Assembly (NCBI RefSeq): GCF_000020585.3
Contig: NC_011138.3
Coordinates: 37,501 to 101,500, forward strand
Source of the DNA: Alteromonas mediterranea DE
GTDB lineage: Bacteria > Pseudomonadota > Gammaproteobacteria > Enterobacterales > Alteromonadaceae
DNA: 64,000 bases
Direction of reading: 5' to 3'
The notes below the pieces were generated by a model, which was given only the letters and a program-made list of their open reading frames with translations, was not told the DNA's origin and did no database searches. This document shows, piece by piece, positions 1-10,291 of this stretch. A program made the translations under genes and the position numbers. The stretch's first letter is position 1. Each line of letters opens with the position of its first letter.

Positions 1-1670
<1,670 letters not shown>

Positions 1671-1880
1671 ACAACGCCTAAAAGGCTTCGAAGAGAAGTT
1701 GGCGTTGTAAGCAAATGATAAGTAAATCGATAGGATGTGACAAACAACAATATGTACTGTTGGTCCTCCTTGCGCAAAAGTCATGATAAAAAGCAATCAT
1801 GATTTTGCACGACAAATAGAGTAAAAAGTAGTTACTCACTGATTGAATTAATATTATCTTTCCCAAATTGTTACCAGTTT
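1671..1880 (+). other. 23S-5S internal transcribed spacer with inverted repeat
   Basis: Spacer between 23S and the first 5S gene. It starts with ACAACGCC (1671-1678), matched by GGCGTTGT (1702-1709), which can form a hairpin just after the mature 23S end and may belong to a pre-rRNA processing stem. No tRNA gene or coding frame is apparent in it. Confidence 0.6.
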
Positions 1881-1998
1881 TTCCTGGCAGCCATAGCGAT
1901 ACGGTACCACCTGACTCCATTCCGAACTCAGAAGTGAAACGTATTAGCGCCGATGGTAGTGTGGGGTTTCCCCATGTGAGAGTAGGACACTGCCAGGT
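1881..1998 (+). rRNA. rrf: 5S ribosomal RNA, copy 1
   Basis: About 118 nt matching the 5S consensus: the 5' strand CCTGGCAG pairs with the 3' CTGCCAGG to form helix I, the conserved CCGAACTCAGAAGTGAAAC is present, and a GTGGGG..CCCCAT hairpin forms helix IV. The exact ends are estimated from the E. coli gene. A strong intrinsic terminator follows 12 nt later. Confidence 0.95.
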
Positions 1999-2010
1999 CC
2001 TATTAAGAAG

Positions 2011-2034
2011 AACCCGCCTAACGGCGGGTTTTTT
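2011..2034 (+). terminator. Intrinsic terminator after 5S copy 1
   Basis: AACCCGCC / GGCGGGTT perfect stem with a 4-nt loop followed by a T run. It should end most transcripts from the rRNA operon before the second 5S copy. Confidence 0.85.
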
Positions 2035-2137
2035 GCTTTATATAGAAGCCGCTACATTTTTATGTATACGGCTTACAGAATTTAGTAAAGTTGATAGTAA
2101 CCAGCTTTACGCAGTAAACGCTACTGCAAACCAGTTT

Positions 2138-2255
2138 TTCCTGGCAGCCATAGCGATACGGTACCACCTGAAACCATTTCGAACTCAGAAGTGAAACGTA
2201 TTAGCGCCAATGGTAGTGTGGGGTTTCCCCATGTGAGAGTAGGACACTGCCAGGT
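2138..2255 (+). rRNA. rrf: 5S ribosomal RNA, copy 2 (sequence variant)
   Basis: Second 5S gene, 139 nt after the first and nearly identical. By eye it differs at four positions: CTGACTCCATTCCG in copy 1 reads CTGAAACCATTTCG here, and GCCGATGG reads GCCAATGG. Helix I (CCTGGCAG/CTGCCAGG) is intact and a second terminator follows. The upstream CCAGTTT flank is also duplicated, which suggests a tandem duplication. Because copy 1 has its own terminator, this copy depends on read-through or on a promoter in 2035-2137. Confidence 0.93.
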
Positions 2256-2275
2256 CGGAAAACCCATTAAAAGAA

Positions 2276-2298
2276 AACCGCCTACCGGCGGTTTTTTT
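2276..2298 (+). terminator. Intrinsic terminator after 5S copy 2
   Basis: AACCGCC / GGCGGTT stem with a TACC loop and a run of seven T. It closes the rRNA operon. Confidence 0.85.
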
Positions 2299-2322
2299 GC
2301 TTCTGGAAGAAACAAAATAATA

Positions 2323-2345
2323 GGGTCAGAGTCAGAACTCTGCCC
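2323..2345. repeat. GGGTCAGAGT-type imperfect inverted repeat
   Basis: GGGTCAGAGT faces ACTCTGCCCC, an inverted repeat with one mismatch. Sequences of this kind (GGGTCAGAGT...ACTCTGACCC) recur between genes in many proteobacteria, often near REP-associated transposase genes. No transposase is seen here and no second copy was noticed in this window, so this is at most a fragment. Confidence 0.35.
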
Positions 2346-2353
2346 CCATTTAG

Positions 2354-2884
2354 TTAGAAGTGGTAGGAGTATGACAAGTTTAGGAAGTCTAGTCCTGGGT
2401 TGTCGTTATTAAAGCCACCATTTGAAAAGTGCATATAACGCAGGGCAACGTGTTGCTTCTTATTGATCTCTACAAACACGCCCAATCTGTCTTCAAATTG
2501 GTAGTTAGAGCCAATATCTTTACCTGCCACTTTTTGATCGCCAATGTAGCTTGCGCCAATACCTGCTTCTATATATACAGGATACTTGTCATATAGTGTG
2601 GATATCTGTTTCATAAAAACAGGCGTCAGTGACGCGCCATAGCTTGTACTGTGCGTATCGTTCTCGCCATATTCCCAAACAACCGCACTAACTTCCCAGT
2701 AAAGCTTTATGTCGCCAAACCAATCTGTAGCTAATGTTTGTTCAAGCGGTCGGTATGCGAAGCGCATACCGTCAATGTCATCGAATCCATGCATGTAGTC
2801 AACGCTCACGGTTTGCCGTGCTTGTGCTGTAGTCGCAGTAAAAGCGATAAAAAAAGAAAATAAAAGTAATGTTACCTGTTTCAT
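2354..2884 (-). CDS. PagL-like lipid A 3-O-deacylase (acyloxyacyl hydrolase family)
   Basis: 176-residue outer-membrane barrel protein with a signal peptide at residues 1-22 ending TAQA. The C-terminal part carries the PagL signature: RYMHFSNGG gives the catalytic His152 and Ser154, and the protein ends in a barrel signal SYSYHF. PagL removes the 3-O acyl chain of lipid A in the outer membrane. In PagL the third catalytic residue is a Glu 12 residues after the Ser; here that position is Asp166 (GLDFLNL). The change is conservative but notable. The gene stands alone, downstream of the rRNA operon on the opposite strand. Function is inferred from motif and length; an inactive barrel of the same fold is possible. 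Confidence 0.75.
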   Translation of the reverse strand: MKQVTLLLFSFFIAFTATTAQARQTVSVDYMHGFDDIDGMRFAYRPLEQTLATDWFGDIKLYWEVSAVVWEYGENDTHSTSYGASLTPVFMKQISTLYDKYPVYIEAGIGASYIGDQKVAGKDIGSNYQFEDRLGVFVEINKKQHVALRYMHFSNGGFNNDNPGLDFLNLSYSYHF

Positions 2885-3020
2885 AATTGCTCCTTGATCT
2901 GCTAATCAATAAGCAAAATGTTTTCCATCTGATAAAAGTACTTAATATCAGTGGTTTATTTTTTTTTGGGGTTTCTTTTTACTACCGATAATCGTGTTAT
3001 TTACTGACTTTGTGGAAGAT

Positions 3021-3851
3021 TTACAGAGGAGACCAAAGCATGTTGTCTCGAAGTTCTTGCTCTTTCATTAATTGTTTAATTAAGTGCTTCGTCTCTTCGA
3101 TACCGTATTTTTCTTTTATCTTATTTATAGTTTCAGATTTTGAATGTAAAAACGCATTTAGCTCTTCAATAATGTTGGGGTATTTAAGCGTAGACAGTGA
3201 AAACGAGACCGCATTGTGGGGAAGGGTTAAATCAGCGCTAAATGGCCCAACTTGAGGGTGTCGGCGAATAATATGTCGGGCTACGTTATACTCAATGTCC
3301 ATAGCATCCACTTCGCCATTGTGAAGAAGTGATAAGCCTTCGTATACGCTAGCAACAGTAAAAGTATTTACGGTACCTTCACTAATTTGCTTCTTCCACT
3401 TCACCGGTGAAAAACCATCAGGAATAACAAGTTTTCCGATGCTACTAACGCCCTTATTTGTGTTTTCAGGTTTGATTAATGTTACTGAAAACGTCTCGAT
3501 TAAAGGGGGAGAATAGATTTTATTAAGGTTATACGTTAACGAGTTGTTCCATCGAGGGTTATCTGGAAAAACAAAGTCAACGTTGCCTTTTTTCAGCTCA
3601 ATTTGAAGGCGTTTAGCTGGCATACTTAGATAGACAAACTGATGTCCGCTTTGTTTGGAAAATGCTTCAAGGATGGCCCAGCCCAACCCTTTTTCATGTT
3701 TTGAAGAAAAGTTGTAGTAAGGATCGTACGCAATATTTTGAGCGCCTACGATAAAGGTTTCGGCCTGAATGGCAGGGGTAAAAAGTGCCAGCGCGAACAA
3801 AAATGATCTAACATGTCTTAAACCGTTCACCCTACTTCCAAACCTCTTCAA
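3021..3851 (-). CDS. Periplasmic substrate-binding protein, SBP_bac_3-like (second of pair)
   Basis: 276 residues with an N-terminal signal peptide (cleavage near IQA|ET) followed by a type II periplasmic binding fold. The wording FIVGAQNIAYDPYYNF, KGLGWAILEAF and LKKGNVDFVFPDN is shared line by line with its upstream neighbour, so the two are paralogues. Its start overlaps the 3' end of the neighbour by 20 bp, implying translational coupling. No permease or ATPase gene is adjacent, so these may be orphan binding proteins used for sensing or supplying another transporter. The ligand cannot be told from sequence. Confidence 0.75.
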   Translation of the reverse strand: MKRFGSRVNGLRHVRSFLFALALFTPAIQAETFIVGAQNIAYDPYYNFSSKHEKGLGWAILEAFSKQSGHQFVYLSMPAKRLQIELKKGNVDFVFPDNPRWNNSLTYNLNKIYSPPLIETFSVTLIKPENTNKGVSSIGKLVIPDGFSPVKWKKQISEGTVNTFTVASVYEGLSLLHNGEVDAMDIEYNVARHIIRRHPQVGPFSADLTLPHNAVSFSLSTLKYPNIIEELNAFLHSKSETINKIKEKYGIEETKHLIKQLMKEQELRDNMLWSPL

Positions 3852-4635
3852 TTTCTAATCCTTGTTGCTCTAAAAGTTGTTGAAATAAACGCTCAGTGTC
3901 TGTCATTTCATATTTGGCTTTTATATTAGCAATTAATTCTGGGTTTGAGGACATGAAATCATTGAGTTCAGTAATAATATCTTGGTGATAAAGCGTAGAT
4001 AAAGAAAATGGAATGTCATTATGTGGAAGCGTCAAATCTAAAACAAATGCGTCTTGCTCAAAATAATAAGGCGCAGAATGCTTATGGACAAAATATTCCA
4101 AGTCGAGCGCATCCACACGTTCTTGATACACCAAGGTTAGCCCTTGTTGGATATCTTTAACCCATGTGATATCTGTACTCTGATTATCTATTCGCACTTG
4201 CCAATTTACAGGTGTAAAACCTAACGGCATGGCAAGGTGTTTTATATTATCTATGCCTTGGCCTGCGTTTTCCCGCTTTACGATAGTTCCTGTTAATGCG
4301 CGTGTTATTGGCGCAGAGAAGTATTTTTCTTTAGAGGTTGTAATACTGTTATACCAGCCTCTATTGTCAGGATATACAAAGTCTACATTACCTTTAGCTA
4401 ATTCAAGCTGAAGTCTTCTAATTGGTAGACTTACGTAAACAAATTTGTGCCCGGAAGCTTCAGAAAAAGCTTCTAATATTGACCAAGCTACACCTTTATC
4501 AACCGTAGATGAAAAATCATAATGAGGGAAATATGCTAAGCTCTGTGCACCGATAATGTATTTCCCTGCGCTTATATTAATACTGGCCAAACAGCCACAT
4601 AAAAGCGCAACCCATCGCTTCATGTTAAACCCCAA
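3832..4635 (-). CDS. Periplasmic substrate-binding protein, SBP_bac_3-like (first of pair)
   Basis: 267 residues, signal peptide at about 1-22 (SINISAG), then a two-lobe binding fold with YIIGAQSLAYFPHYDF, KGVAWSILEAF and LAKGNVDFVYPDN. It is paralogous to the gene that follows on the same strand and overlaps it by 20 bp. The conserved C-terminal LPHNDIPFSLSTL matches LPHNAVSFSLSTL in the partner. There is no signalling or transport domain attached and none next door. Solute-binding is a family inference only. Confidence 0.75.
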   Translation of the reverse strand: MGFNMKRWVALLCGCLASINISAGKYIIGAQSLAYFPHYDFSSTVDKGVAWSILEAFSEASGHKFVYVSLPIRRLQLELAKGNVDFVYPDNRGWYNSITTSKEKYFSAPITRALTGTIVKRENAGQGIDNIKHLAMPLGFTPVNWQVRIDNQSTDITWVKDIQQGLTLVYQERVDALDLEYFVHKHSAPYYFEQDAFVLDLTLPHNDIPFSLSTLYHQDIITELNDFMSSNPELIANIKAKYEMTDTERLFQQLLEQQGLEIEEVWK

Positions 4636-4762
4636 AATAATAACTAAAATTTACGATATGCATTTGACTGATATGGTTGGCGATCCTAATGAAGCCAATC
4701 ATTACAAAAAATATAGCTTTTTTTAGTATACATTAGACTATAAGTACCAAGGCGTTAAACCC

Positions 4763-7700
4763 CTAATGAAAGTCTCGCGAATTGAGCGAAATACTTTCCA
4801 GCCAGGGTGTTCTATCGATAAGTTTGCCGGCAATAATATGAATTACCCCCTCTTTAGAGCGTTCAATAATACCGTTAACTTGCAGAAGCTTTGCTTTTAA
4901 GAAAGTCTTTTGCTGAGCGCGTGCTGTGGCTTGCCAGACAACCACGTTTATATTGCCAATGTCGTCCTCTAATGTAAGAAAGGTAACGCCTGCGGCTGTA
5001 CCAGGGGCTTGACGTCCGGTCACGGCACCTAGCACTTTAACTACCGACTTATTCTTCTTGTTAATAAGCGTGTTAGACCAGCTGATATCATTGAGTTTAT
5101 GCTGGCGTTTAAGCAGCGAAATAGGATGGTTGTTAACTGACAAACCTGTCGATGCATAGTCTTCGAGTAAATTTTGCGCATCTGATGGTTTATTTTTTAA
5201 AGGCGAATAGCCTTGTTTAGTATTCACCTCTACAGTGTCGAAAAGCGGCAGGCGTGTTTGCGTGTCCATTATTCGCCAGCGTGTTTCGTAGCGGTTGCCG
5301 GAAATAGTGCGAAACGCATCGGCGCTCGCTAGCGCCTCTAGCTCGTTACTTTTAATCGATAAATGCTGAATTTGCTCTATATGGGTATAGCCTGCTGCCG
5401 GGCGGTTTTTCACAATCTTGTGTGACGCTACTTCACTTAACCCTTTAATCAGCTTAAGCCCTAATTGAATATATTTATCTTCACCCTTGGTAACTAAAGT
5501 GTGCTCAGTGTCTGACTTGTTTACACAGGGGGCTTCTACATAAATATTGTGTCGCTTCGCATCTTGAACTAACTGTGACGGCGTATAAAAACCCATTGGC
5601 CAGCTGTTTAATAACGCTACGTAAAATTCCACGGGAAAGTAAAACTTTAGCCAGCAAGACACATACGCTAATACTGCGAAAGACGCTGAGTGAGATTCTG
5701 GAAAACCATAACCTGCAAACCCTTTAATTTGTTCAAACAAGTTATGTGCAAACGTACTGTCGTAGCCTTTATTCGTCATTCCTTTAATTAACTTGTCTCT
5801 AAACTCGAAAATTCTGCCATCTTTTTTCCAGCTCGCCATTGCGCGGCGTAGCTGATCGGCTTCCCCTCCGCTAAACCCTGCGGCTACCATGGCTAGCTGT
5901 ATAACTTGCTCTTGAAATATAGGTACTCCCATGGTGCGCGACAGAACTTTTTCAACTTCTTTTGATGGGTAGCTAATAGTTTCATTGCCGTGCCGGCGTA
6001 TTAAATAAGGATGTACCATATCCCCCTGAATTGGGCCTGGTCGTACGATAGCTATTTGCACTACCAAGTCGTAATAACGGCGGGGTTTAAGCCGCGGAAG
6101 CATAGACATTTGTGCCCGCGATTCTATTTGGAAAACCCCAACGGTATCAGCGCGACATATCATGTCGAATACTTGCTTGTCATCACCAAGCTTGGTGATA
6201 AAAGGAATGCTTGTCTCGACGGGGTATTGCTTATTGATTAAGGAGAATGCGCGCCGAATGGCGCTTAACATGCCAAGGGCCAGAACATCCACTTTTAATA
6301 AGCCAAGGGTTTCTATATCGTCTTTATCCCATTGAATAATAGTGCGCGCTTCCATTGCTGCATTCTCTACAGGAACTAGGTCATACAGGGGCCCAGCACT
6401 AATTACAAAGCCGCCTACGTGCTGCGATAAATGTCGGGGCGTTCCTAATAGCGCTTCAGTTAAGCTAATTAGCTGCTGTACACGTTTTTCTTCAGGGTTT
6501 AACCCAAGGTCTGCCAATTGGGACTTCCAAGGAATAACGCTGTCCCGTCGGTTTATTTGTTTAACCACAAAGTCTAGCTGAGACTCGCTAAATCCAAGGG
6601 CCTTCCCTACATCTTTAAACGCTGATTTAAAGCGATAGCAGATAACGGTAGCTGCAATTGCAGTTCTTTCTCTGCCATATTTTTTATAGATGTATTGAAT
6701 AATTTCTTCTCGGCGTTGATGCTCAAAATCTACATCAATGTCTGGCGGTTCATTACGCTCTTTGGAAATAAACCGCTCAAACAGCACGCTAATTTGCCTT
6801 GGGTCGACAGCGGTTATTTCTAAACAATAGCAAACCACCGAATTAGCGGCTGAGCCTCGGCCTTGGTATAAAATGCGCTGCTGTTTGGCAAATTGAACAA
6901 TGTCGTAAATCGTTAAAAAGAAGTACTCATACTCTTGCTCAGCAATCAGCCTGAGTTCTTTTTCTATTGTTTGCCTTATCTCTGACGTAATGCCTTCAGG
7001 GAAGCGAATCTTAATGCCTTCTTCCACGCGCTCTCTTAAATATGAGGTGGGTGTATAGCCTTCAGGCACAAGTTCAGCAGGGTATTGGTAGCGCAACTCT
7101 TCTAAAGAGAAGGTAAATTGTTGGGCAAGGCTATGGGTATTAGCCAGCCACTTTTCAGGATAAAGCTTTTTTATTTTATGGGTTGTACGCAAACTACGCT
7201 CTGCATTGCTTAGCGCTTCTCTTCCTATCTCGTGTACGGTGGTGTGCACTTTGGTGGTGTGCAAAATATGCTGTAACGGTAGTCTATCTGCATGATGCAT
7301 TAATGCACCAGTACAGGCGATGACAGGAAAAGCGTAGGTAGACTGTAAGTGATTATAATGCGCAAACCTATGATGGTCACGCCCGTCTAGCAGGCGTTGC
7401 GCGCCGATAAAGGCGTCTATATTGGGGTGTTTCTGTAGCCACTGTGCCCAATACTTATCCTCATTCACCTCACCGCTAGGCAGCCAGATGAATTTACAGT
7501 GGCGAATGGTGCGTAAGTCCCACTCGGCAAGCTGATACTCCCCTTTTTCAGAGCGTCTTCTGGCGTTAGTGATAATACGGCACAGTTCGCTGTAGGCCGC
7601 TTTGTTTGGGCACAGCAATACAAAAGATAATGTCTTATCAAATATGAAATAGCTGCCTACGATAAGCTTAATGGGCAACCCTTGGTGTGTAATTTCATCG

Positions 7701-7852
7701 AAAGCGCGTACCACTCCTGCCACTGAGCATTCATCGGTTATTGCTATAGCCTCATAACCAAGAAAAGAGGCCGTGGTTACTAGTTCTGCTGGGGAAGAGG
7801 CGCCGCAGAGAAAGCTATAATGGCTTTGGCAAAAGAGTTCACTGTACTTCAT
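4763..7852 (-). CDS. dnaE2: Error-prone DNA polymerase ImuC/DnaE2
   Basis: 1029-residue C-family DNA polymerase alpha-subunit homologue of the mutasome type. The PHP domain is at the N terminus (SHYSFLCGASSPAELV, AITDECSVAGVVRA). Polymerase catalytic acidic residues appear as PPDIDVDFEH near residue 372 and KVDVLALGML near 515, and an OB-fold follows near the C terminus (VLGAVTGRQAPGTAAGVTFLTLEDD). It carries out lesion-bypass synthesis together with ImuA and ImuB. It is the last gene of imuA-imuB-dnaE2, 28 bp after imuB, and should share the LexA-controlled promoter upstream of imuA. Length and motifs are normal for the family. Confidence 0.95.
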   Translation of the reverse strand: MKYSELFCQSHYSFLCGASSPAELVTTASFLGYEAIAITDECSVAGVVRAFDEITHQGLPIKLIVGSYFIFDKTLSFVLLCPNKAAYSELCRIITNARRRSEKGEYQLAEWDLRTIRHCKFIWLPSGEVNEDKYWAQWLQKHPNIDAFIGAQRLLDGRDHHRFAHYNHLQSTYAFPVIACTGALMHHADRLPLQHILHTTKVHTTVHEIGREALSNAERSLRTTHKIKKLYPEKWLANTHSLAQQFTFSLEELRYQYPAELVPEGYTPTSYLRERVEEGIKIRFPEGITSEIRQTIEKELRLIAEQEYEYFFLTIYDIVQFAKQQRILYQGRGSAANSVVCYCLEITAVDPRQISVLFERFISKERNEPPDIDVDFEHQRREEIIQYIYKKYGRERTAIAATVICYRFKSAFKDVGKALGFSESQLDFVVKQINRRDSVIPWKSQLADLGLNPEEKRVQQLISLTEALLGTPRHLSQHVGGFVISAGPLYDLVPVENAAMEARTIIQWDKDDIETLGLLKVDVLALGMLSAIRRAFSLINKQYPVETSIPFITKLGDDKQVFDMICRADTVGVFQIESRAQMSMLPRLKPRRYYDLVVQIAIVRPGPIQGDMVHPYLIRRHGNETISYPSKEVEKVLSRTMGVPIFQEQVIQLAMVAAGFSGGEADQLRRAMASWKKDGRIFEFRDKLIKGMTNKGYDSTFAHNLFEQIKGFAGYGFPESHSASFAVLAYVSCWLKFYFPVEFYVALLNSWPMGFYTPSQLVQDAKRHNIYVEAPCVNKSDTEHTLVTKGEDKYIQLGLKLIKGLSEVASHKIVKNRPAAGYTHIEQIQHLSIKSNELEALASADAFRTISGNRYETRWRIMDTQTRLPLFDTVEVNTKQGYSPLKNKPSDAQNLLEDYASTGLSVNNHPISLLKRQHKLNDISWSNTLINKKNKSVVKVLGAVTGRQAPGTAAGVTFLTLEDDIGNINVVVWQATARAQQKTFLKAKLLQVNGIIERSKEGVIHIIAGKLIDRTPWLESISLNSRDFH

Positions 7853-7880
7853 GGTATTGCCTTATCTTAAGCGCTTAGGG

Positions 7881-9335
7881 CTAACAAAAAATACCTTGTA
7901 CCCACCAGTGACTTTGCGCATCTTTAAACACTAAAAGCCTTACACTTTGAGGCGTTTGCGCTATAAAGTAGTCACGGTTTGTAGGGGGATCTCGCCACCA
8001 CTCGCTATGCAGGCGTACCGGTCCGAAGCATATCTGTGATGGTTGAATAAGCGGTTTAGGCGCTTCAAAGGTGAAGGTTGGGGTGATATCACTGCTGTAG
8101 GAATAGCCACTGCCGTTTGGTTCTGACACCGTCATATATTCAAACTGGTGGCTATTGGTAGCGCAAGGCTGAAAAGTACTGTGATCGCCTAACTTAGCGT
8201 TTAGGCGACCAATTAGTTGCTTTTGTGCCACATCGTTAAATCTATCGCTAAAAAAGTCGCCATTGTTGCTATCTATTTCTTCAAACTGTTGGCACCGAAC
8301 GCCAATGGCGGTGGCCGGTTCCGGTAACTCAAGGTTCTCTGTTTTAAGTGTGAATAAAGGTAGCCAGCTTTTAACGGATGCCTGAGGAAGCGCAGAGCGG
8401 ATATTAATATCCAAAACGGGTGCTTCTCTAAAATGAATATGCACACTTATACTGGATGTGTATAAGTTTCTTGCGCGTAAATAGTGCGATAAGTGCTCGA
8501 ACTGCTGGGTCACAAAAGGGGTTAGGTGTTGTGTATTTTCTATATCAAAAGGTAACAGCGTAAAATTATCGAAGTGCTCTAGCGGCCTAAACAGCGTAAC
8601 CCGAGGAAAGATCTCCCCCCTAAGTGCGGTAAGGTACACAATCGTATTATTGTCAAAGCGCTTGCCTAGCTCTTGAACTGGCATTGCCAGTAACTCATGT
8701 ACACGAGTAATACCTACTCTGGTCAGTGATTCTATAACTTTTGACGCAAGCGCCGTGGTAGAAAGAGGGCAAGCACCAAGCGCCTGTTTAATTTCTTGTT
8801 GCGCATGTAAGTAGGTATTGTGTTTGTGAAGCACAAGTACTTTGGCGGCTTCTATTGTCCATGCACTAGCGAAATGGTAACGAACATTGGCCTCAAATAA
8901 CGCCTGAGTTAATGTTTTCCAGAGTGCCTCATGACCGCCATAATAGTGACTGAGATTATCTAACCTTATAGCCAAACCATCAGGAGCGTCTAGCACAATA
9001 TCAGACGCCAACGGATAAAGCCTATGCGCCAGCTGAGTTAGCATATGTTTTTCATTTTCTTCATTGAAAGGCAAAATGTGTACATAAGGGCACAGCGCAG
9101 CCGCTTGAGCTAACCCATGACCTATTTCAATACCTTCTTTTTTCGCAACCTCGTTACATTGAATTATTTTGCTCGCTTTACTGCTATACACAGCTACTGG
9201 TGTACTTAAAGGCAGCGATGAGTCTGCGCTGCTATCAAGTTGCCCAGGCACTTTGCTATTCAACGTTTTATTGTTAGTTGCTTGATTGTGGCCATCAAGA
9301 GTGAGTTGATAGCAGTGAATATAGGCCCACAGCAT
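7881..9335 (-). CDS. imuB: ImuB, Y-family polymerase-like mutasome subunit
   Basis: 484 residues when started at the ATG at 9335, giving MLWAYIHCYQLTLD, which fits ImuB N termini; a longer frame upstream overlaps imuA and is unlikely. The start lies 2 bp after the imuA stop codon, indicating coupling. ImuB has a Y-family polymerase fold but generally lacks the catalytic acidic residues, and the usual DxDxF motif at the N terminus is absent here. It serves as the hub that links DnaE2 to the sliding clamp. Helix-hairpin-helix-like text (VIESLTRVGITRVHELLAMP) is seen near residues 190-215. Confidence 0.9.
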   Translation of the reverse strand: MLWAYIHCYQLTLDGHNQATNNKTLNSKVPGQLDSSADSSLPLSTPVAVYSSKASKIIQCNEVAKKEGIEIGHGLAQAAALCPYVHILPFNEENEKHMLTQLAHRLYPLASDIVLDAPDGLAIRLDNLSHYYGGHEALWKTLTQALFEANVRYHFASAWTIEAAKVLVLHKHNTYLHAQQEIKQALGACPLSTTALASKVIESLTRVGITRVHELLAMPVQELGKRFDNNTIVYLTALRGEIFPRVTLFRPLEHFDNFTLLPFDIENTQHLTPFVTQQFEHLSHYLRARNLYTSSISVHIHFREAPVLDINIRSALPQASVKSWLPLFTLKTENLELPEPATAIGVRCQQFEEIDSNNGDFFSDRFNDVAQKQLIGRLNAKLGDHSTFQPCATNSHQFEYMTVSEPNGSGYSYSSDITPTFTFEAPKPLIQPSQICFGPVRLHSEWWRDPPTNRDYFIAQTPQSVRLLVFKDAQSHWWVQGIFC

Positions 9336-9337
9336 GG

Positions 9338-10042
9338 TTAACTCACAGAGTGGAGCGCCTGATCGGAAAGCGTATTGTGTGCCATCGCCCATTTGATCGC
9401 TCGATTGTCAGGTGTCCACTGATGGGATATAACAATGTTATCTTTAGGCCAACCATGGCGCTGCTTGCGTATGCTTATTGATAAGGTGTGCGGCTCCCCT
9501 AACAAAGCGAGATCTAAAGCAATCGGTAAAGCACTAGCGTTGGTATTTTGCTGTGATATACGCTGTTGCTGTGGCGTATAAAGTAAGCACAATGCATCGT
9601 TATGTGTTGCGGCTACTTGTAAACGTCGCGCTGCTTTTTGACCTACGGCATTGCTCCATAACACTACACAATGACAGGCGGAGCTTTTTAAACATTGCTC
9701 TGCCGCCCATAATGACTCTTGCTGTGAGCTTGCCTTTACTACAAGCACTTGCTGCGCGTTTAACCCTAAATTTTCTAACCAAGGTGACTGTAACAGCCCT
9801 GGTGGGTTAATAAACACGACAAGTTTATGCGTACGGTGCCTACAGATAACCTCTTTGAATAACGAAAGTTCACCGACCCCCGTTAATGAAGCTATACGTA
9901 CAAGGCCAGTAGACGCAACGCCTCCGTTAAGCGCTTTATCGAGATGCGGAAAGCCTAGTGAAAACTTTGCTTCACTTTGCTTTTTTTCTCTGGCCCGCCA
10001 GATATGCGGGTGGTTGTTAAGCACAGATAGCGGTTTGTTCAT
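9338..10042 (-). CDS. imuA: ImuA, SOS mutasome accessory protein
   Basis: 234 residues from the ATG at 10042; a TTG nine bases further upstream could also be read. The N-terminal part HLDKALNGGVASTGLVRIASLTGVGE resembles the RecA/SulA-like core of ImuA proteins. ImuA associates with ImuB and DnaE2 in damage-induced mutagenesis. It is the first gene of the three-gene operon. The promoter -10 and a perfect LexA box lie within 40 bp upstream, so expression should be SOS-induced. Confidence 0.9.
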   Translation of the reverse strand: MNKPLSVLNNHPHIWRAREKKQSEAKFSLGFPHLDKALNGGVASTGLVRIASLTGVGELSLFKEVICRHRTHKLVVFINPPGLLQSPWLENLGLNAQQVLVVKASSQQESLWAAEQCLKSSACHCVVLWSNAVGQKAARRLQVAATHNDALCLLYTPQQQRISQQNTNASALPIALDLALLGEPHTLSISIRKQRHGWPKDNIVISHQWTPDNRAIKWAMAHNTLSDQALHSVS

Positions 10043-10057
10043 GACACTCAAAATAAA

Positions 10058-10073
10058 CTGTATTTTTATACAG
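10058..10073 (-). promoter_or_regulatory. LexA (SOS) box of the imuA-imuB-dnaE2 operon
   Basis: CTGTATTTTTATACAG is an exact match to the gammaproteobacterial LexA consensus CTGT-N8-ACAG with an AT-rich centre. It sits 15 bp before the imuA ATG and directly downstream of the -10 element, where LexA would cover the transcription start. Confidence 0.93.
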
Positions 10074-10074
10074 T

Positions 10075-10102
10075 ATTATAGTGCAGCAAAAAGCCTTTTC
10101 AA
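10075..10102 (-). promoter_or_regulatory. Sigma70 promoter of imuA-imuB-dnaE2
   Basis: On the minus strand, -35 TTGAAA (10102-10097), a 16-bp spacer, and a consensus -10 TATAAT (10080-10075). The LexA box begins one base after the -10. This near-consensus promoter with a tight operator is typical of strongly repressed, strongly inducible SOS genes. Confidence 0.8.
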
Positions 10103-10291
10103 GCCAAAAGGCTTTCGCCCCATTGTTTTGAATGCTAACTCACTGATTAGTTTGAAAAGGTAGAAGATTAAACTTTGAAAAATGGGAGGAAGAGTGGCTA
10201 AGGGTGCTAACCTTTGCAATGCATGAAAGATCAACACCCTAGCACATAGGTAATGCAGTAATAATGTAAATTAAACCGCGGAGTTTTAGCG

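Noticed and set aside
1868..2412. Open frames on both strands across the two 5S genes
   Set aside because: They simply translate the duplicated 5S sequence and its terminators.
9553..9810. Plus-strand frame inside imuA
   Set aside because: Antisense shadow of a well-supported gene, no start signal or recognisable domain.
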